In this document: piece by piece, positions 18,499 through 29,092 of the stretch
Layout: each line of letters starts with the position of its first letter
How positions within the stretch are numbered: position 1 is the stretch's first letter
NCBI RefSeq assembly: GCF_014651055.1
Contig: NZ_BMWD01000005.1
Coordinates: forward strand, 62,001 to 126,000
Direction: 5' to 3'
Length of the DNA stretch: 64,000 nucleotides
Source of the DNA: Streptomyces fructofermentans
GTDB taxonomy: Bacteria > Actinomycetota > Actinomycetes > Streptomycetales > Streptomycetaceae
Program-made: the position numbers and the translations under genes
Notes under the pieces: generated by a model
Told to the model about the DNA's origin: nothing
Seen by the model: the letters and a program-made list of their open reading frames with translations, nothing else
Database searches by the model: none

Positions 18499-20244
18499 TC
18501 ACTCCTGGAGGAGTACCACGCACGACTCGCCCGGCAGGCTCAGCATGCCGTCGGCGCCCGGCGCCTCCACCGGCTCCCACGCGGCCAGGACCCGCGTCGG
18601 CCGGGTGCCGAGCGGGATGGCCGCCGGCTCCCCGCCGAGGTTCACGGCCACCCGTACGTCGCCGCGGCGGAAGGCGAGCCAGCGGCCGGCCTCGTCGTGG
18701 GCGACCTTGACGTCCGAGAGGTCGGGGTCCGTGAGGTCGGGCTGGGCGTGCCGCAGTGCGACGAGTTCGCGGTACCAGGCCAGCACGCGCGCGTGCACCC
18801 CGCTCCGCGGCTCGGACCAGTCGAGGCAGGACCGGTCGCGCGTGGCGGGGTCCTGCGGGTCGGGGACGTCCTCCGCGGCCCACCCGTGGGCGGCGAACTC
18901 CCTGCGCCGCCCGTTGCGGACCGCCTCCGCGAGGTCGGGGTCGGTGTGGTCGGTGAAGAACTGCCAGGGCGTGCCCGCGGCCCACTCCTCGCCCATGAAC
19001 AGCATCGGCGTGAACGGCCCGGTCAGCGTCAGCGCCGCGGCGCACGCCAGCAGACCGGCCGGCAGCGACGCCGAGAGCCGGTCGCCCAGCGCGCGGTTGC
19101 CGATCTGGTCGTGGGTCTGCGAGTACCCCAGCAGGCGGTGCGCGGAGACCCGGGCGAGGTCCAGCGGGCGGCCGTGGCGCCTGCCGCGGAAACTGGAGTA
19201 CGTGCCGTTGTGGAAGAAGCCCTCCGTGAGCGTCTTCGCGACGGCGGCGAGCGGGGCGCGCGCGAAGTCCGCGTAGTAGCCCTGCGCCTCACCGGTCAGC
19301 GCGGCGTGCAGCGCGTGGTGGAAGTCGTCGTTCCACTGCGCGTGCAGCCCGAGGCCGTTCTCCTTGCGGGGCGTGATGACCCGGGGGTCGCCCAGGTCGG
19401 ACTCGGCGACCAGGAACAGCGGTCGGCCCAGTTCGCCCGAGAGCCCGTCCACGGCGGCGGACAGCTCCTCCAGGAAGTGGCACGCGCGCGTGTCGTGCAG
19501 GGCGTGCACGGCGTCCAGCCGCAGGCCGTCCAGCCGGTAGTCGCGCAGCCAGGCCAGCGCGCTCCCCAGCAGGAAGGCGCGCACCTCGTCGGAGCCGGGC
19601 GCGTCCAGGTTCACCGCCGAGCCCCACGGCGTGTGGTGCGTCTCCGTGAAGTAGGGCCCGAAGGCGGGCAGATGGTTGCCGGAGGGGCCCAGATGGTTGT
19701 GCACGACGTCCAGGACGACACCGAGCCCGAGGCCGTGCGCGCGGTCGACGAAGCGCTTCAGCGCCTCCGGGCCGCCGTACGGCTCGTGCACGGCCCACAG
19801 CGACACCCCCTCGTACCCCCAGCCGTGCCGTCCGGGGAACGGGCACACCGGCATCAACTCGACGTGCGTGATCCCGAGTTCGACGAGGTGCCCCAGCCGG
19901 TCGGCGGCCGCGTCCAGGGTGCCCTCGCGGGTGTACGTGCCCACGTGCAGCTCGTACAGCACGGCCCCCGGCAGGCCGCGCCCCGCCCAGTCGGCGCGCC
20001 ACGCGTACCCCTCGTGGTCGACGACCGCGCTCAGCCCGTCGGGGCCGTCCGGCTGACGGCGCGAGCGCGGGTCGGGCAGTACGGGACCGTCGTCGACGGC
20101 GAACCCGTACCGCGTGCCGTCCTGCGCCTCGGCCTCTCCCGTCCACCACCCGACGCGGCCGGGATCGGGCTCCAACGCGTGTGCGCTGCCCGCGCAATGG
20201 AGCGTCATGCGGTCGGCCTGTGGTGCCCACACCTCGAACTGCAC
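18499..20244 (-). CDS. treZ: malto-oligosyltrehalose trehalohydrolase
   Basis: 581 residues, GTG at 20244 with GAGGGAGAA upstream. It releases trehalose from the maltooligosyl-trehalose made by TreY. An N-terminal beta-sandwich (to about residue 95) precedes the GH13 barrel. Catalytic residues: Asp in DGLRLDAVHAL, Glu in FLVAESDLGDP, Asp in SQTHDQIGNR; other typical blocks are YELHVGTYT and VVLDVVHNHLGPSGNHL. treY and treX lie 4 kb further along on the same strand, separated by three unrelated genes, so the usual treXYZ operon is broken up. Confidence 0.96.
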   Translation of the reverse strand: MQFEVWAPQADRMTLHCAGSAHALEPDPGRVGWWTGEAEAQDGTRYGFAVDDGPVLPDPRSRRQPDGPDGLSAVVDHEGYAWRADWAGRGLPGAVLYELHVGTYTREGTLDAAADRLGHLVELGITHVELMPVCPFPGRHGWGYEGVSLWAVHEPYGGPEALKRFVDRAHGLGLGVVLDVVHNHLGPSGNHLPAFGPYFTETHHTPWGSAVNLDAPGSDEVRAFLLGSALAWLRDYRLDGLRLDAVHALHDTRACHFLEELSAAVDGLSGELGRPLFLVAESDLGDPRVITPRKENGLGLHAQWNDDFHHALHAALTGEAQGYYADFARAPLAAVAKTLTEGFFHNGTYSSFRGRRHGRPLDLARVSAHRLLGYSQTHDQIGNRALGDRLSASLPAGLLACAAALTLTGPFTPMLFMGEEWAAGTPWQFFTDHTDPDLAEAVRNGRRREFAAHGWAAEDVPDPQDPATRDRSCLDWSEPRSGVHARVLAWYRELVALRHAQPDLTDPDLSDVKVAHDEAGRWLAFRRGDVRVAVNLGGEPAAIPLGTRPTRVLAAWEPVEAPGADGMLSLPGESCVVLLQE

Positions 20245-20390
20245 GGACGGTTCTCCCTCGTCTGCTCACCGTGACCTCGCCGCTCCCATGGTGCTCCAAA
20301 CGCGATCAATCCACCTTCGCATCCTCCCGATCGAACGACTGAAAACAGCCGAACCGGCCAACGGCGGCACCGGGCGGGTGCCGCGTTTTC

Positions 20391-20426
20391 TGGACACCCC
20401 GGCCGTGCTGCCAGACAATCACCTGC
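20391..20426 (+). promoter_or_regulatory. promoter whose start site coincides with the FHA gene start codon
   Basis: TGGACA at 20391-20396 and GACAAT at 20414-20419, spaced 17 bases, near the consensus of the housekeeping sigma factor. The expected start of transcription (about 20426) falls on the GTG of the FHA gene. No ribosome site is visible, so a leaderless message is likely. Inferred from sequence only. Confidence 0.5.
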
Positions 20427-20984
20427 GTGACGTCGTCCTCGGAGTTCCACACCTATCCCGCACCCGCGCGGCTCTCGGACGCCGAGCGGGACCGGGCGCT
20501 GCGGGCGCTGCGGGACGGTGTCGCCGAGGGACGGCTCTCGCACGACACGTTCGTGCTGCGGATGGAGCTGGCGTTCGCCGCCCGCACCCCGGGCGAACTG
20601 GCCGCGCTCACCGCAGACCTGCACACCGAGAGCCGCTGGTCGCGCGCGCTGTTCGGCACGGTCGAGGCGGTCTCCGGATTCACCGTGCGGCTGCGCAGGG
20701 CCTGGCAGGCCGAACGGCTTCCCAAACTGCTGCTGCCCGGGCCGGACAACGCGCACCCGCTGCGGATCGGCCGCGATCCGGCCAGCGGCCTGCGGCTCAG
20801 CCACGAGACGGTGTCCCGGGTGCACGCCGAACTCTCCCGCCAGGGAGGCCTGTGGGTGCTGCGCGACCTCGGCTCGACCAACGGGACCTCGGTGAACGGG
20901 CGTCGGGTGATCAGCGCCGCCGTCGTCCAGGTGGGCGATCAGGTCAGCTTCGGCCGGATGGCGTTCAGGCTCGCCGCGAACTAG
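20427..20984 (+). CDS. DUF1707 and FHA domain protein
   Basis: 185 residues, GTG start. Residues about 13-65 form a DUF1707 domain (RLSDAERDRALRALRDGVAEG, ending ELAALTADL). Residues about 105-183 are an FHA domain that binds phosphothreonine peptides, with IGRDPASGLRLSHETVSRVHAEL and LRDLGSTNGTSVNGRRV; Arg, Ser and Asn of the binding site are present. It has no membrane segment. It is probably a reader for Ser/Thr kinase signalling, though no kinase gene is adjacent. The absence of a ribosome site and the promoter position suggest leaderless translation. Confidence 0.9.
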   Translation: MTSSSEFHTYPAPARLSDAERDRALRALRDGVAEGRLSHDTFVLRMELAFAARTPGELAALTADLHTESRWSRALFGTVEAVSGFTVRLRRAWQAERLPKLLLPGPDNAHPLRIGRDPASGLRLSHETVSRVHAELSRQGGLWVLRDLGSTNGTSVNGRRVISAAVVQVGDQVSFGRMAFRLAAN

Positions 20985-21104
20985 CGCCGACGGCCCGCCT
21001 CTTCGAAGCCGGCGGCGGAGACCGCCCGCCCCGCCCCGTCGCCGGAACGCCGCCCTCCGCCCGGCGTCCGTCCCGCCGTTGAACATCGCGCCCCCGCAGC
21101 GGTG

Positions 21105-21134
21105 TTGACGTACCCCCGTGTCGTGACTCACTGT
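21105..21134 (+). promoter_or_regulatory. possible promoter of the first M14 carboxypeptidase
   Basis: TTGACG at 21105-21110 and CACTGT at 21129-21134 with an 18-base spacer, about 70 bases upstream of the proposed CTG start. The -10 match is only moderate. Confidence 0.3.
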
Positions 21135-21201
21135 GCGTACACCATGCACACCAGGTGAACCGACGGCCACTCGCACGGCCACTCGCTGCGGAGGTACGAC
21201 C

Positions 21202-22569
21202 CTGCCACCACTGCTCCGCTACCCCTCCGTCGACGAGTTGGGCCTGCGGGCCGCCGCGCTCGCCGAACGCCGCCCGAAGGACGTCCGGCTGCGCCGCGTC
21301 GGCACCTCGCGGGCCGGAACCCCCCTGTGGCTGCTCTCGGTCGGCCACGGCAGCCGGCACACCCTCGTCGTCGCAGGCCCCCACGCCAACGAGCCCGTGG
21401 GCGGGGCCACCGTCCTGCGGCTGGCCGAACGGGTCCTCGCGGACCCCCGGTTGCGCGACGGCGCCGACGTGACGTGGAACCTGCTGCTGTGCCTCGACCC
21501 CGACGGCTCCCGCCGCAACGAGGGCTGGCTGTCGGGGCCTTACGTCCTCGGCCGCTACTTCCGGCACTTCTTCCGCCCCGGGTTCGCCGAGCAGCCCGAG
21601 TGGCTGCCCGACGGCGCCGGACGGGCGGCCCTGCCGGAGACCCGCGCGCTGCTCGCCCTCCAGGACGAACTGCGGCCGTTCCTCCAGTGCTCCCTGCACG
21701 GCGTGGACGTGGGCGGCGGGTTCGTCGAGCTGACCCGTGACCTGCCTGGACTCGCCCCGCGCCTCGCCCACGTCGCCGCGCGCACGGGCGTCCCCCTCGA
21801 ACTCGGCCCGTACGACACGCTGTACTGGCCCGGCCTCGGGCCCGCCGTCTACCGCATCCCGTCCCCGAGGCCCGGCGGCCTCGCGGCGGCCATGACGGAG
21901 GCGGCCGTCGAGTCCACCTGGTTCCACCCCCACCCGTACGGCACGGTGACCGCCGTCGTCGAGGCGCCCATGTGGGGCGTGGCGGCCGTGGAGGACTCCT
22001 CCCGGCCCGCGGACCCCGAAGGCGTCCTGCGGGCCGTCAGCCGTACGCTGCGGCACGACACGGCCCTGCTGGAAGGGCTCCTGGCCCGGATCCGCCCCGG
22101 TCTGGCGGCGGTCCCGGACGCCGGGGTACTCCTCGCGCCCGTGGACGACTATTTACTGGTCGGCCCCGGTCTCGCGGACTCCTGGGACCCCGACACCGGC
22201 CCGGCCCCGGGCGCCGACGGCACCGCCCGCCCGATGCCGCCCCTCGACACGGCCCGGCTGACCGCGCTGCGCATCTCCGGGAGGCGCCTGGCGCTGCGCA
22301 CGGCGGGGCTGCTCCGGCGGCTGGTGACCACCGCGGGGAACGACCCGTCCGGCGCGGGAGCGGAGCTGGACCGGCTCATCGACGCCTGGTGCGCGGACTA
22401 CCACGACGGCCACGGGGCGCGCTGGATCCCGGTCGCACGGCAGGCCGACTACCAGGCCCGGGTGGTCCTCGCGGCCTTCGACCTGGCCCGGCGCGGGGAG
22501 CCGGGACCGCCGCCCGGCCCCCGCCCCGTCGACGCGCCCGCGACGAGGTCGGAGGTGCCGTCCGACTGA
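21202..22569 (+). CDS. M14-family zinc carboxypeptidase-like protein, likely CTG start
   Basis: 455 residues if translation begins at CTG 21202, which has a perfect GGAGGT six bases upstream; no ATG or GTG nearby has a comparable site. Alignment with the paralogue at 22800-24050 (RYPSVDEL against RYPSVTEL) supports this start. Zinc ligands are visible as HANE in AGPHANEPVGG and His in CSLHGVDVGG; the catalytic Glu is in VVEAPMWG. No signal peptide, so the enzyme is probably cytoplasmic. It is convergent with its paralogue; a hairpin lies between them. The substrate peptide is unknown. Confidence 0.85.
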   Translation: MPPLLRYPSVDELGLRAAALAERRPKDVRLRRVGTSRAGTPLWLLSVGHGSRHTLVVAGPHANEPVGGATVLRLAERVLADPRLRDGADVTWNLLLCLDPDGSRRNEGWLSGPYVLGRYFRHFFRPGFAEQPEWLPDGAGRAALPETRALLALQDELRPFLQCSLHGVDVGGGFVELTRDLPGLAPRLAHVAARTGVPLELGPYDTLYWPGLGPAVYRIPSPRPGGLAAAMTEAAVESTWFHPHPYGTVTAVVEAPMWGVAAVEDSSRPADPEGVLRAVSRTLRHDTALLEGLLARIRPGLAAVPDAGVLLAPVDDYLLVGPGLADSWDPDTGPAPGADGTARPMPPLDTARLTALRISGRRLALRTAGLLRRLVTTAGNDPSGAGAELDRLIDAWCADYHDGHGARWIPVARQADYQARVVLAAFDLARRGEPGPPPGPRPVDAPATRSEVPSD

Positions 22570-22638
22570 GCCGGGCGGAAAGCCGTACGACATCTCGTGC
22601 GAGGCCCGTACACCCCACCGGAGCGGACGGTACGAGAG

Positions 22639-22677
22639 CCCGTACGGTCCCTGCGGCAGCCGCAGAGACCGTACGGG
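22639..22677. terminator. long hairpin between convergent M14 genes
   Basis: Outer stem of 11 pairs (22639-22649 with 22667-22677, arm CCCGTACGGTC), one mismatch, then an inner stem CTGCGG/CCGCAG around a 3-base loop. A two-way terminator fits its position between converging genes. Several further CCGTACG-like words surround it. Confidence 0.7.
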
Positions 22678-22799
22678 ACCCCCCTCGGGGCACCCGTACG
22701 GGCCGTGCGGGACCCGGCAGGGCACCCAACTGCGCCGGACGGGAGGCGGCGGGGCGGCCGTACGGGCCGGGCGGGGGCCCGGACGGGAGCGGTGCCCGC

Positions 22800-24050
22800 T
22801 CAGGCGGCGCGGGGCCGGGCGTGCCACGCCGCGGCCACGACGGTCCTGCTCTGGTGCTCCACCTGGTGCTCCAGCGGCACCCAGCGCGCCCGGAAGCGTT
22901 CGGCGAAGGAGTCGCTCCAGGCCGCCACCAGGGGCTCCAGGCGCGGCACGGCCCGGTCGTCGGCCTCCCGCAGGACCCGCAGGAGCATCGCCGCGGCGCG
23001 CAGCGGAAGCCGGCGGCCGAACGCGTCCACGCTGCCCACGTACGCCATCGTGGTGTCCGCGGGCGGCTCGTGGACCCAGTCGCCCGCCAACCCCGGCACC
23101 AGCCCCAGCGCCCACTGGGTGGCGCGCAGCAGCGGTCCCGGCGGCCCGCACAGGCGCGGCAGCGCCTCGGCGAGGACGCTCTCCACCGCGTGCGCGTCCC
23201 TGAGGAGCCGGCCCGCCAGCCGCCGCAGCGCCGCCGCGGGCGCGGGATGGGGTGCCGGGTCGTCCACGAGGTCGCTGGCCCACATCGGCACCTCCACGAC
23301 CGCCGTCAGGCCGCCGTACCGGTGGGCGTGGTACCACGTGCTGTGCCGGGCGTCGTCCGGCATGCTCGGGTACGCGAGGTCCGAACCCGGCGCGGGCATG
23401 ACGTGCACCCCCGGGCCGGAGGCCGGCCAGCCGGCGGCGTCCGAGGCCCCCGTCTCGACCGGGATGTTCAGCTCCGCCGCGGACTTGGCGAACGGTTCGG
23501 CCAGGCCCGGGACGTCCTTCGTCAGCTGCACCCAGCTGCCGCCCAGATCCGTCCCGTGGAGACTCACCTGGAGGTACGGGCGGAGCCTGTCGATGACACC
23601 GGTGAGCGCGCGCGTCTCCGGAGGCAGCAGGTCGGGCGGCAGCACGGAGGGCGACCACTCGGGCTGCTCGGGCCCCGCGGGACGGAAGAAGCCGAGGTGG
23701 TAGTCGAGCAGCGTGCGGGGCGCCGGCGTCACGTGCAGGCTGGCGCCGTCCGGGTCCGCGCAGAGCAGGAAGTGCCAGGACGTGTCGGCCCGCAGGCGTC
23801 TTTCGCGTACGACCCTTTCGGCGAGCGCCATCGCGGTGCGCCCGCCGGTCGGCTCGTTGGAGTGCGCGCCCGCGACGACCAGCACCGAGCGCTCCGCGTG
23901 GCCCACGGAGAGCAGGTGCAGCGGGCGCCCCGCGCGCGAGCGGCCGATCTGCCGGAGCGAGCACAGGCTCGGCCGGTGGGCGGCCAACGCCCCGGCCGAG
24001 GAGACGAGTTCGGTCACACTGGGATAGCGCAGCTCCGGCAGGACACTCAC
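22800..24050 (-). CDS. M14-family zinc carboxypeptidase-like protein, paralogue of 21202-22569
   Basis: 416 residues from GTG 24050 (MSVLPELRYPSVTEL). It carries the same motifs as its convergent neighbour: HSNE in AGAHSNEPTGG as the first zinc ligands, the later His in VSLHGTDLGG, and the catalytic Glu in VVEVPMWA. The two proteins align over most of their length, so this looks like an inverted duplication. There is no signal peptide. The 187-base gap to treY has a TTGACA element on this strand, so it is probably transcribed separately from treXY. Confidence 0.88.
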   Translation of the reverse strand: MSVLPELRYPSVTELVSSAGALAAHRPSLCSLRQIGRSRAGRPLHLLSVGHAERSVLVVAGAHSNEPTGGRTAMALAERVVRERRLRADTSWHFLLCADPDGASLHVTPAPRTLLDYHLGFFRPAGPEQPEWSPSVLPPDLLPPETRALTGVIDRLRPYLQVSLHGTDLGGSWVQLTKDVPGLAEPFAKSAAELNIPVETGASDAAGWPASGPGVHVMPAPGSDLAYPSMPDDARHSTWYHAHRYGGLTAVVEVPMWASDLVDDPAPHPAPAAALRRLAGRLLRDAHAVESVLAEALPRLCGPPGPLLRATQWALGLVPGLAGDWVHEPPADTTMAYVGSVDAFGRRLPLRAAAMLLRVLREADDRAVPRLEPLVAAWSDSFAERFRARWVPLEHQVEHQSRTVVAAAWHARPRAA

Positions 24051-24084
24051 CCCCGACTTGTTCCGGCCCGGCTTCGCACCTGGC

Positions 24085-24113
24085 AGTAGTCCACGGACCG
24101 GATGAACTGTCAA
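24085..24113 (-). promoter_or_regulatory. TTGACA promoter element upstream of the second M14 gene
   Basis: A perfect TTGACA reads on the minus strand at 24113-24108. A weak ACTACT lies 17 bases downstream (about 24090-24085), and the gene starts at 24050. The -10 box is poor. Confidence 0.35.
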
Positions 24114-24237
24114 GGACGCATGGGGGCGCCCCGGGGAGCGTCGGGCGGCGCCGCCGGAGCGCCGGGTCGACGGCCCCGGGGGCGGCGGCGACGGGCCGTG
24201 CAGGTCCCGCCCGACGGCTTCCGCCGGCCGCCTTCCG

Positions 24238-26661
24238 TCAGTTGTCGGCCGCCGTCCGCCCGCCGTCCGTCCGCGGCGCGTCGCCGGTCCGCTCCAGGAG
24301 CACCACGGGCAGCGGTCCGAACAGCGACCCGACCGGTGTGTCCCCCGTGAACTCCCGTCCCGGGGACAGCAGATCGGTCCAGCGTCCGGCCGGCAGCGGC
24401 AGTACGGTGTCACGCCAGCCGCCCGCCTCGGCCAGCCGCAGGGACAGCCGCGTGACGGCCGTGACCACCCCGCCGGAGCGCGCGAACGCCACGCAGTGCG
24501 CGGCGCCCGGCCCCCGCGCGGGAAGCGGGGTGTACGAGGCGCCCTCGCCGAAGAGGTCGGGCCGCCGCCCGCGCAGCCGCAGCGAGGCCCCGGTGAGCGC
24601 GGCCTTCTCGACGGACAGCGCTCCCGGGTCCTTGGGCGGGAAGGCGGCGGGCCGCCGGTTGTCGGGGTCCACCAGGGCCCGGTACTCGTACTCCGTGCCC
24701 TGGTACAGGTCCGGGACGCCCGGCATCGTCAGATGGACCAGCGCGGCGCCCAGCACGTTGGCCCGCACGTGCGGTTCGAGCGAGCTCCGGAACTCCGCCA
24801 CGCGCCGGCCCGGAGCCCCGCACGGACCCGCCTTCAGGAACGCGGCCACGGCGTCCTCGTACACCGGGTCCTGCTCGGTCCACGTGGTGGACAGGCCCGC
24901 CTCCCGCACGTGCTTCAGCAGTGTGTCCAGGAGCCGTCCGCCGTCCGCGGGGCCGAGGCCGACCGCCGTCTGCCACGCCGCCCAGGCCACCTGCGGGTCC
25001 GGCGCCCCGACCCCCTCGGCCGCCGTCGCCGCGGTCACCTCGGCCAGCAGGTCGGCCCAGCGCGCGGGTACCTGCGTGAGCACCGAGATCGCCGCGCGCA
25101 CGTCGGCGCTGCGCTTCGTGTCGTGCGTGGACAGCACGGTGCCGGTGGCGGGCCAGTCCCGCTGCACGCGCGCGCAGTAGGCGTGGAAGACGTCCGGCGC
25201 CACGGCGGGGGCACCCGGGGCACCGCCCACCTCGGTCGCCGACAGCAGCGGCACGTACCGGTAGAACGCCGTGTCCTCCACGGACTTGGCCCGCAGCGCC
25301 GAGGACGTCTGCGCGAAGCGGGCCCGGAACGCGTCGTACTCGGGCCCCTCGCCGGCGCGGCCCACCACCAGGTCCCGTACGAGGTCGACCGCGCCGGCCT
25401 CCTCGGGGACCGTGAAGGCGCGCCGGGCCTCGGCGGCGGCCTCCTCGGTGACGACCGACGACGCGTCCTGCGAGGTGTACGGCCGGTAGACCTCCAGGCG
25501 CACCAGGAGCTCCCGCAGTGCGGTGCGCAGCGCCCAGGGGGCGCGGTCGCGCAGGGCCGGGTCGGGCGAGGAGCGGCACAGCCGGTCGGCCTCGCGGGTG
25601 AGCCGGTCCACCTCGGCGGCCAGCTCGTGCAGGACCACCTTGTACGCCGCCCTGCGCACCGTCGCCCCCCAGTCGCCCCCGCGGTCCGGCGGGGGAGCCG
25701 CGAACCGCCGGTACCGGCCGAGGAGTTCGCCGGCCCCGGCCGGGTCCGTGAGGAGGCCGTCCACGTGCCGCAGCGCGTCGTACCCGGTGGTCCCCGCCAC
25801 CGGCCAGGCGGCGGGCAGCGGTTCGCCGTCGGCGAGGATCTTCTCGACCACGGTCCAGCGTCCGCCCGTGGCGTCGTGCAGCCGCCGCAGATAGGCGTCG
25901 GGGTCGGCGAGCCCGTCGGGGTGGTCGATGCGCAGCCCGTCGACCACGCCCTCGTCGAGCAGCTGGAGGATCTTCGCGTGGGTCTCCGCGAACACCTCCG
26001 GGTCCTCCACGCGCACGCCGATCAGCTCCGAAATGCTGAAGAAGCGGCGGTAGTTGAGTTCGGTGCGGGCCAGCCGCCACCACGCGAGCCGGTACCACTG
26101 CGCGTCCAGCAGCCGGGGCAGTGGCAGGTGCTCGGTGCCGGGCCGCAGCGGGAACGCCTGGTCGTGCAGGCGCAGCACGTCGCCGTCGACCACCAGGGCG
26201 TCCGCCACCGTGCCGAGCGGCCCGCCGAGCACCGGCAGCAGCACGCGCCCGTCCTGGGCGTCCCAGTCGATGTCGAACCAGCGGGCGCGGGGCGAGCCGG
26301 GGCCGTCGCGGAGCACGTCCCACAGCGCCCGGTTGTGGCGCGGGGCCATCGCCATGTGGTTCGGCACGATGTCCACCACGAGTCCGAGGCCGTGCTCCCG
26401 GGCCGTGCGCGACAGGGCCCGCAGCCCCGCCTCACCGCCCAGTTCGTCCCGCACGCGCGCGTGGTCGACCACGTCGTAGCCGTGGGACGACCCCGGGACG
26501 GCCTCCAGGACGGGGGAGAGGTGGAGGTGCGAGACGCCGAGCGTGGCGAGGTGGGGCACGGCGGCCTCGGCGGCCCCGAAGGGGAACTCCGGCTGGAGCT
26601 GGAGACGGTACGTGGCGGTCGGCGCGACGGGTGCATCCGGGTCGGGGCGCTCAGGTGTCAT
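24238..26661 (-). CDS. treY: malto-oligosyltrehalose synthase
   Basis: 807 residues. TreY isomerises the reducing-end linkage of a maltodextrin from alpha-1,4 to alpha,alpha-1,1. It is a GH13 enzyme with the family N-terminus TATYRLQLQPEFPF and the blocks HLHLSPVLEAVPGSSHGYDVVDH, VVDIVPNHMA and LRIDHPDGL (nucleophile Asp). Next come VVEKILADGE (acid Glu) and STHDTKRSADVRA, and near the end MPGVPDLYQGTEYE. Length matches the family. It is 143 bases downstream of treX on the same strand and probably co-transcribed with it. Confidence 0.96.
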   Translation of the reverse strand: MTPERPDPDAPVAPTATYRLQLQPEFPFGAAEAAVPHLATLGVSHLHLSPVLEAVPGSSHGYDVVDHARVRDELGGEAGLRALSRTAREHGLGLVVDIVPNHMAMAPRHNRALWDVLRDGPGSPRARWFDIDWDAQDGRVLLPVLGGPLGTVADALVVDGDVLRLHDQAFPLRPGTEHLPLPRLLDAQWYRLAWWRLARTELNYRRFFSISELIGVRVEDPEVFAETHAKILQLLDEGVVDGLRIDHPDGLADPDAYLRRLHDATGGRWTVVEKILADGEPLPAAWPVAGTTGYDALRHVDGLLTDPAGAGELLGRYRRFAAPPPDRGGDWGATVRRAAYKVVLHELAAEVDRLTREADRLCRSSPDPALRDRAPWALRTALRELLVRLEVYRPYTSQDASSVVTEEAAAEARRAFTVPEEAGAVDLVRDLVVGRAGEGPEYDAFRARFAQTSSALRAKSVEDTAFYRYVPLLSATEVGGAPGAPAVAPDVFHAYCARVQRDWPATGTVLSTHDTKRSADVRAAISVLTQVPARWADLLAEVTAATAAEGVGAPDPQVAWAAWQTAVGLGPADGGRLLDTLLKHVREAGLSTTWTEQDPVYEDAVAAFLKAGPCGAPGRRVAEFRSSLEPHVRANVLGAALVHLTMPGVPDLYQGTEYEYRALVDPDNRRPAAFPPKDPGALSVEKAALTGASLRLRGRRPDLFGEGASYTPLPARGPGAAHCVAFARSGGVVTAVTRLSLRLAEAGGWRDTVLPLPAGRWTDLLSPGREFTGDTPVGSLFGPLPVVLLERTGDAPRTDGGRTAADN

Positions 26662-26804
26662 GGGAACCTACGTACCCGCCCCGCCGCCTTTCGTGTCACC
26701 GACACGCGCACGGGTGGCGTGCCCCGGCCGCGGGGCGCGCGGGTCCCGGCGGGCGGGGAGCGGGACGCGCGCGGGGCCGGCGGACCCGCGCGCGTGCGCA
26801 CCGC

Positions 26805-28913
<2,109 letters not shown>

Positions 28914-28946
28914 GGATGCAACTCTTCCAGTTGTGCGACGCCGCGG

Positions 28947-28972
28947 GGGGAGACTCGGGCCCGAGTCTCCCC
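28947..28972. promoter_or_regulatory. 26-base perfect palindrome upstream of treX
   Basis: Arms GGGGAGACTCGGG and its exact complement, ending 34 bases before the treX start codon, in the treX leader. It could be an operator or an RNA hairpin acting on treX; a terminator for the opposite strand is unlikely since no gene ends there. Confidence 0.55.
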
Positions 28973-29023
28973 GAAAGTGATGGAACCTCCTACGACTTAC
29001 CTCCCTCTTACCCGTCGACCAGT

Positions 29024-29038
29024 GCATACGACGTATGC
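29024..29038. promoter_or_regulatory. inverted repeat GCATACGACGTATGC in the treX / amine-oxidase divergent region
   Basis: Six-base arms GCATAC/GTATGC with a three-base centre, 55 bases before the GTG of the secreted amine-oxidase partner and 111 bases before treX. A candidate operator. Confidence 0.4.
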
Positions 29039-29092
29039 CGAACATGCGGGATTCACGTGACTCCTACGGCCATGGGAGGAACAGGGGGAAAT

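Noticed and set aside
17731..20274. Long plus-strand frame antisense to treZ
   Set aside because: Shadow of treZ and the kinase-fold gene; no recognisable protein.
22570..22799. Small gene in the gap between the M14 genes
   Set aside because: The gap is occupied by inverted and direct CCGTACG repeats forming a hairpin; no frame has a start with ribosome site.
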